From Corella eumyota (taxonomy: Eukaryota > Chordata > Ascidiacea > Phlebobranchia > Corellidae): a DNA stretch of 64,000 bases. Numbering within the stretch: position 1 is the first letter of the stretch; the number at the start of each line of letters is the position of its first letter. Below are positions 60,084 through 64,000 of the stretch, piece by piece. Both the position numbers and the translations under genes were made by a program. The stretch spans positions 2,480,001-2,544,000 of the forward strand of contig OY720098.1 of assembly GCA_963082875.1 (NCBI GenBank), in the 5' to 3' direction. Below the pieces are notes generated by a model. That model saw only the letters and a list, made by a program, of their open reading frames with translations. It did no database searches and had not been told where the DNA came from.

Positions 60084-60980
60084 ATGAACAAGTTAGTTTT
60101 AAGTTTGATGATTTTAAGTATAAATGTTGTAAATGGGCAACAATGGTATGCATATGAGGGTGTAGAATATTACTTTGGACCAGAACAAATTTTAACAAGT
60201 AAGTAAGATTTATAACAGGCTTTAAGTGTTTTATGCACAACTTTTTATAGAACTTTTCTTTTTAAGGCAACAATATTTTTTACTAAAAAAAAACACATAA
60301 GCTGATTGTTAATTTAGCTTTAACAACAATCACAACAACTTCAACAACAACAACTACAACCTCAACTACAACAAAAACAACTACAGCAACCCCATTAACT
60401 ACAACAATCTCAACAGCAAAAGTAACTTCAAATACAACAACAACAGAACCAACAACATTAACCCAGTCAAACCTGACAGCTACAATTCCCACAACTAAAC
60501 TACAACAAGCACAGGTTAATAATAAATATAACCAGCTTTTATAACAAATACTATATACTTATAAAATTAGTTTTAGTTAATAATTCGGTTTTTGGTAAGC
60601 AATCTAATAAAGTAAAAATTACTTTTATGTTTAGGGCAATAATCCACTTACAATTCTATTTGCAATTACTGCATCACTACTACTTATTTCAGTACTTGCT
60701 CATCTATATCTTCTTTATAAAAGAAAAGAAACTCAAAACCAACCAAGTAAATATCTTATATGGTAGCAGTTAAATTAAAGTGAAGTATAATTTGTCTTAA
60801 AAAACAAAACAGTTTTTAGGCATCTACTCATTTGGAGTACTAATGTTACAGCAGTTAATTTTAGTTGCTTTATAAAAATTTAAAATTGTTAATTTACTTA
60901 ATTTCTTTTTGACAGATAATCAAAAAGTGCAAAATACTTCTAACCAACAAGAAAGTATTTACGAAAATCATAAAATCTAA
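60084..60980 (+). CDS. CTL7: lectin-less mucin-stalk membrane protein with intact frame
   Basis: Exons 60084-60198, 60318-60514, 60635-60746 and 60916-60980 join to 162 residues without a stop. The signal peptide and first mature residues match the family (QQWYAYEGVEYYFGP), then the sequence jumps to EQILT and the splice donor that normally ends the lectin exon. The rest of the lectin domain, including EPN and all four Cys, is gone. The Thr-rich stalk, TM (ILFAITASLLLISVLAHLY), KRKE and the ESIYENHKI tail remain in frame. The stalk resembles CTL1. The promoter keeps the TATA box and composite site. It could be a signalling or decoy subunit, or simply a deletion product. Confidence 0.78.
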
Positions 60981-61222
60981 AACTTTTAATATAAAAGTAT
61001 GGAAACAAGTTTACCAAATTTAATTTTTTTTATTGTATGTCTTAACCAACAAAATGAAATTTTTGGCATACATATTTGCGAATGACTTTAAATTTATTGT
61101 AACATGCGATTGATTTTGCATTTTAAAATGTACAACTTATGTTACAGAGCTAATATTAAGATGGAATTTTTAATATGACTGTGTTAAAATTTCCTATTTT
61201 TTTATATATTATTCCATTTTCA

Positions 61223-61265
61223 GATAATTTAAAGAAAACACAAAAACCATAATATCTAAAACTTT
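61223..61265 (+). pseudogene. Decayed extra lectin tail exon downstream of CTL7
   Basis: CAGATAATTTAAAGAAAACA then CCATAATATCTAAAAC: start and end of a tail exon with the YENHKI-coding middle lost. Counterpart of 54829-54880. Confidence 0.5.
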
Positions 61266-61927
61266 TAAAATATAAGCATGTTAATATCTTATCTAAATGT
61301 ATATGTTTTTTCATTTTATGCTTTTTATACTTATATACCATACTTTAAAAAGAAAACAGTGTAATTAAATAAAGCAGTGAATAGATTTGCAAAAAAATTC
61401 ACTAAAAAAATATGTTGTACAAAATAAAAATAAAATTTGGAGATACAAAAAAGTTTCAATGCAAAAATTTATTGCAACAAAAATGTAATTTCATATGACT
61501 AAATGTGAAGGTGAAACTAAATAAAATAATATTGTTTTATTTTACAACAATGTGTGTATTGTAATCATTTTGTGTCAGATATGTTTTTTTCATTGTTTGT
61601 TATATTTAAAATAGTCTTGATACTATTTAAAATGTCAATGAGACATCATTATAATGTTATTAAATAGACATGTGCAATGCATGACAGTGTGTTAGTGTTT
61701 GTAGGCTCTTTATATTTTTAAACACCACTTTTTTTCAAATACACCTACTATTAACTTACCTACATATTATTCAACTATGACATCACAACACCATGTCTTA
61801 TCTAAACACAATTTTACACATTTAAGCAGTATGACAACAAAAACTTTCTTATTTATTTTTATGTATAATCATTATAAGACTAGTTTTTAGTTTAATAAGA
61901 CTAAGTGTAACAAGTATTGTACTTAAA

Positions 61928-63332
61928 ATGAACAAGTTAGTTTTAAGTTTGATGATTTTAAGTTTAAATATTGTAAATGGGCAACAATGGTATACATATG
62001 AGGGTGTAAAATATCACTTTGGAGCAGATGTTTATAGTTATGACACAGCAAAAACAAAATGCACAGAATTAAATGCTAGATTGGCAACTCTTAAAACTTC
62101 TGAAATTCGAGGTTTTATTAATCAAACAATATATTTAATCAAAGGTAAAAATATTAAATTATTTTTTCTGCTTATATCTAAGTATAATATTAACAAAAAT
62201 TAATATTTTATTTAAGGACAAAGTTCAAGATATTATATCGGCCTAACTCGACAATTTCCAAACCAAGATAATTCCCCTTTTATTTGATCTGATGGGACAA
62301 ACTTAACTAGTGACCAAGCTAACTGGGACAGAGATAATGCAAGTAATGTATATGAGCCTAATAATGCTGGTGCTGGGAATGAAAATTGTGTACTTATTAA
62401 AGTTTGGAGTTCTAAATGGTTCGATTACAGTTGTAACAAATATAATGAAAAATTGATTTGTCAGCGTACACTACTGAGTAAGTATTAAAACCTTAAGAAG
62501 TTGAAAATTTTAAAGAAGTTAAAAATAAATCACTGAAATTATTGCTCAAAATTAACAATCACTCCAAATAAAACAATTATAAATTGTTAACTTAGCCACA
62601 ACAACAATAGCAACAACATCTACAACAAACCCTACAACTAAAACAACATCTACAACAATTCCTACAACTAAAACAACAACTACAACAAAATCAACAACTA
62701 CGACAATCCCTACAACTAAAACAACTACTACAACAATCCCTACAACAAAAACAACAACTACAACAATCCCTACAACTATAACAGACCCTATAACAAAAAC
62801 AACACCTACAATAATCCCTACACATACAAAAATCCCTACAACCAAAACAACAACAATAGAAACAGCCAAAACAACAAATGTAACTAGAGAAACAACAACA
62901 AAACCGTCAACTGAACAAAAACAACAACAATCCCAGGTAATAATTAATATACAAAAACCCAATAAGATTGAATTGTTGGTTTATTATAAATGACAACACT
63001 AAAGTTAATAGTCTAAAGTGTTTAGTTAATATTTATTTAATCATGTAAAAATTACTTTTTAGATCAACCTACTGATAGTGTCATTGGCAATTACTGGATC
63101 ATTTTTATTCAACTCCCTCCTTGTGAATTTTGTTTTACTCTACAAATTGAAAACAAAGATAAACACAAAATGTAAATATTTTTATAAAATGTTACCATAG
63201 CATATAATATTATTTTTGCTATATTCGAAACTGTAAAATTTTAATTTTTTGGATTTTTTTACAGATGATTTAAAGAAAACACAGAATATTCCCCAAAAAC
63301 AAGAAATTATTTACAAAAATCACAAAATCTAA
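61928..63332 (+). pseudogene. CTL8: chimeric C-type lectin gene with one nonsense codon
   Basis: Exons 61928-62144, 62217-62477, 62596-62936, 63063-63171 and 63265-63332. Exon 1 and the start of exon 2 (GQSSRYYIGLTRQFPNQDN) match the B type (CTL5). From about 62290 on, the lectin exon, long TIPTTKTTT stalk, TM and tail match the C type (CTL6). The Trp of FIWSDG is TGA at 62285-62287, close to the switch point. All else is in frame, and the tail ends EIIYKNHKI. As read it would make only a truncated secreted fragment. A recent null allele or sequence error is possible. Confidence 0.8.
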
Positions 63333-63789
63333 AACTTTTGAAAAAAAAGTCTGTAAATAATGGAACCAAGTCTATAATGTTTCATAATATGCAATAAACT
63401 AGCATATTTGGCACACAGAAACCAAATATAATTTATCCTTTATGTGACAGTAATAGCCAAAATTATAAAAAAAAATAATCCTAAAGTAAATATAATAAAA
63501 AAATATTGCATAAAATAAACCGAGCAAATAAAAAATATTATATATACCATCATATTTACTATTTTTATTAAAAATTTCTTATGTAATGCGTGTAGTCCTT
63601 ATATTTACAGGATGCAAAATAAATATATTTAAACTGTAACACCAATGTCTTCCTTTTACACCTACTAATATTTAACCAACACATTTGTTATTATTATTTT
63701 ATAAATAAATAAAAAACATGATCGTCTAAAACTTAACACAATTAACTTATAACCCACATTACACATGTTTATACAATAACCAAAAGGAC

Positions 63790-64000
63790 GTTGTGTTAAT
63801 ACCCACTTATAGTATCATTGGCAATAAGTAAATTATCTTTATATTCCTGTTAATCTTATGTTTTTAACCCGCTTAAAAAAAGGAAAAATTAAAATATTTC
63901 TGTATAGTTGCATATTACCCAAAAAAAAAAATTAAAATATGTCAACCAAAAAAATTAAAATATTTCTGTATAGTTGCATATTGCCAAGTAGTACTCATTT
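63790..64000 (+). pseudogene. Lectin gene relic, third copy (cut by window end)
   Basis: CTTATAGTATCATTGGCAAT and the following bases match 52330-52520 almost exactly, after the same promoter-like stretch. This shows that the repeating unit goes on past the right edge. Confidence 0.6.

Larger units (their letters stand above)
48180..64000. repeat. Tandem units of 6.4-6.9 kb in the lectin cluster
   Basis: Start codons of matching genes are 6892 (CTL2/CTL5), 6913 (CTL3/CTL6) and 6784 (CTL4/CTL7) bases apart. Each full unit holds a B-type gene, a C-type gene, a relic and an A-type gene. The third unit starts with CTL8, where the B and C genes are fused. Unit starts share a block (AACAATGTGTGTATTGTAAT-like) near 48240, 55160 and 61545. 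Confidence 0.88.

Noticed and set aside
46657-63760. CRISPR-like regularly spaced repeats
   Set aside because: The spaced similarities are tandemly duplicated genes and promoters in a eukaryotic genome; there is no short repeat/spacer array.

Overview
The window is strongly AT-rich eukaryotic DNA with short introns that follow GT-AG rules. It carries tRNA-derived SINEs, hAT-type DNA transposons and tandem families of multi-exon genes. The T-box gene closely resembles the Tbx6-related genes of Ciona. With the compact introns and a likely spliced-leader acceptor on the fibrillarin gene, this points to an ascidian tunicate, most likely a Ciona-type species. That is inference: no database search was possible. 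All gene models were built by reading splice sites and frame by eye.

Layout. (1) 1-5700, minus strand: the 5' ten-plus exons of an acyl-CoA oxidase-type flavoenzyme (3' end off the left edge), with a frame-restoring 8-nt microexon and a 512-bp hAT-type MITE in an intron. (2) 6038-10125, minus: a Tbx6-related T-box transcription factor whose N-terminal region carries a textbook SUMO-interaction motif. (3) 11864-15011, minus: a complete fibrillarin gene (305 codons) whose start codon sits one base after a splice acceptor. (4) 16487-45062, minus: nine tandem genes for four-pass membrane proteins of the MS4A/CD20-like type, here MS4A-like A to I, with Cys-rich segments after TM4 and Gln-rich cytoplasmic tails. 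A-E form one subfamily, G-I another, and F stands apart. Copies B and C are almost identical over about 3.46 kb. (5) 46771-63332, plus: eight tandem genes (CTL1-CTL8) for C-type lectin-domain proteins with a signal peptide, a four-Cys lectin domain with an EPN motif, a Thr-rich mucin-like stalk, one TM segment and a short tail ending in Y(E/K)NHKI. Units of about 6.4-6.9 kb repeat through this cluster.

The main candidate for an undescribed system is the head-to-head pair of clusters. One encodes CD20-like tetraspans and the other a family of type I lectin receptors with a shared candidate phosphotyrosine (pYxN) tail. The lectin cluster shows intact receptors (CTL1, 2, 5, 6), two copies predicted to lose the membrane anchor (CTL3, CTL4), one that has lost the lectin domain in frame and keeps the mucin stalk, TM and tail (CTL7), and one B/C chimera with a nonsense codon (CTL8). 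Functional pairing of the two clusters is speculation based on position and on the known association of vertebrate MS4A4A with the C-type lectin Dectin-1.

Ten SINE copies, two hAT elements, a dispersed 180-bp repeat, gene relics and conserved promoter motifs fill the spaces between genes.
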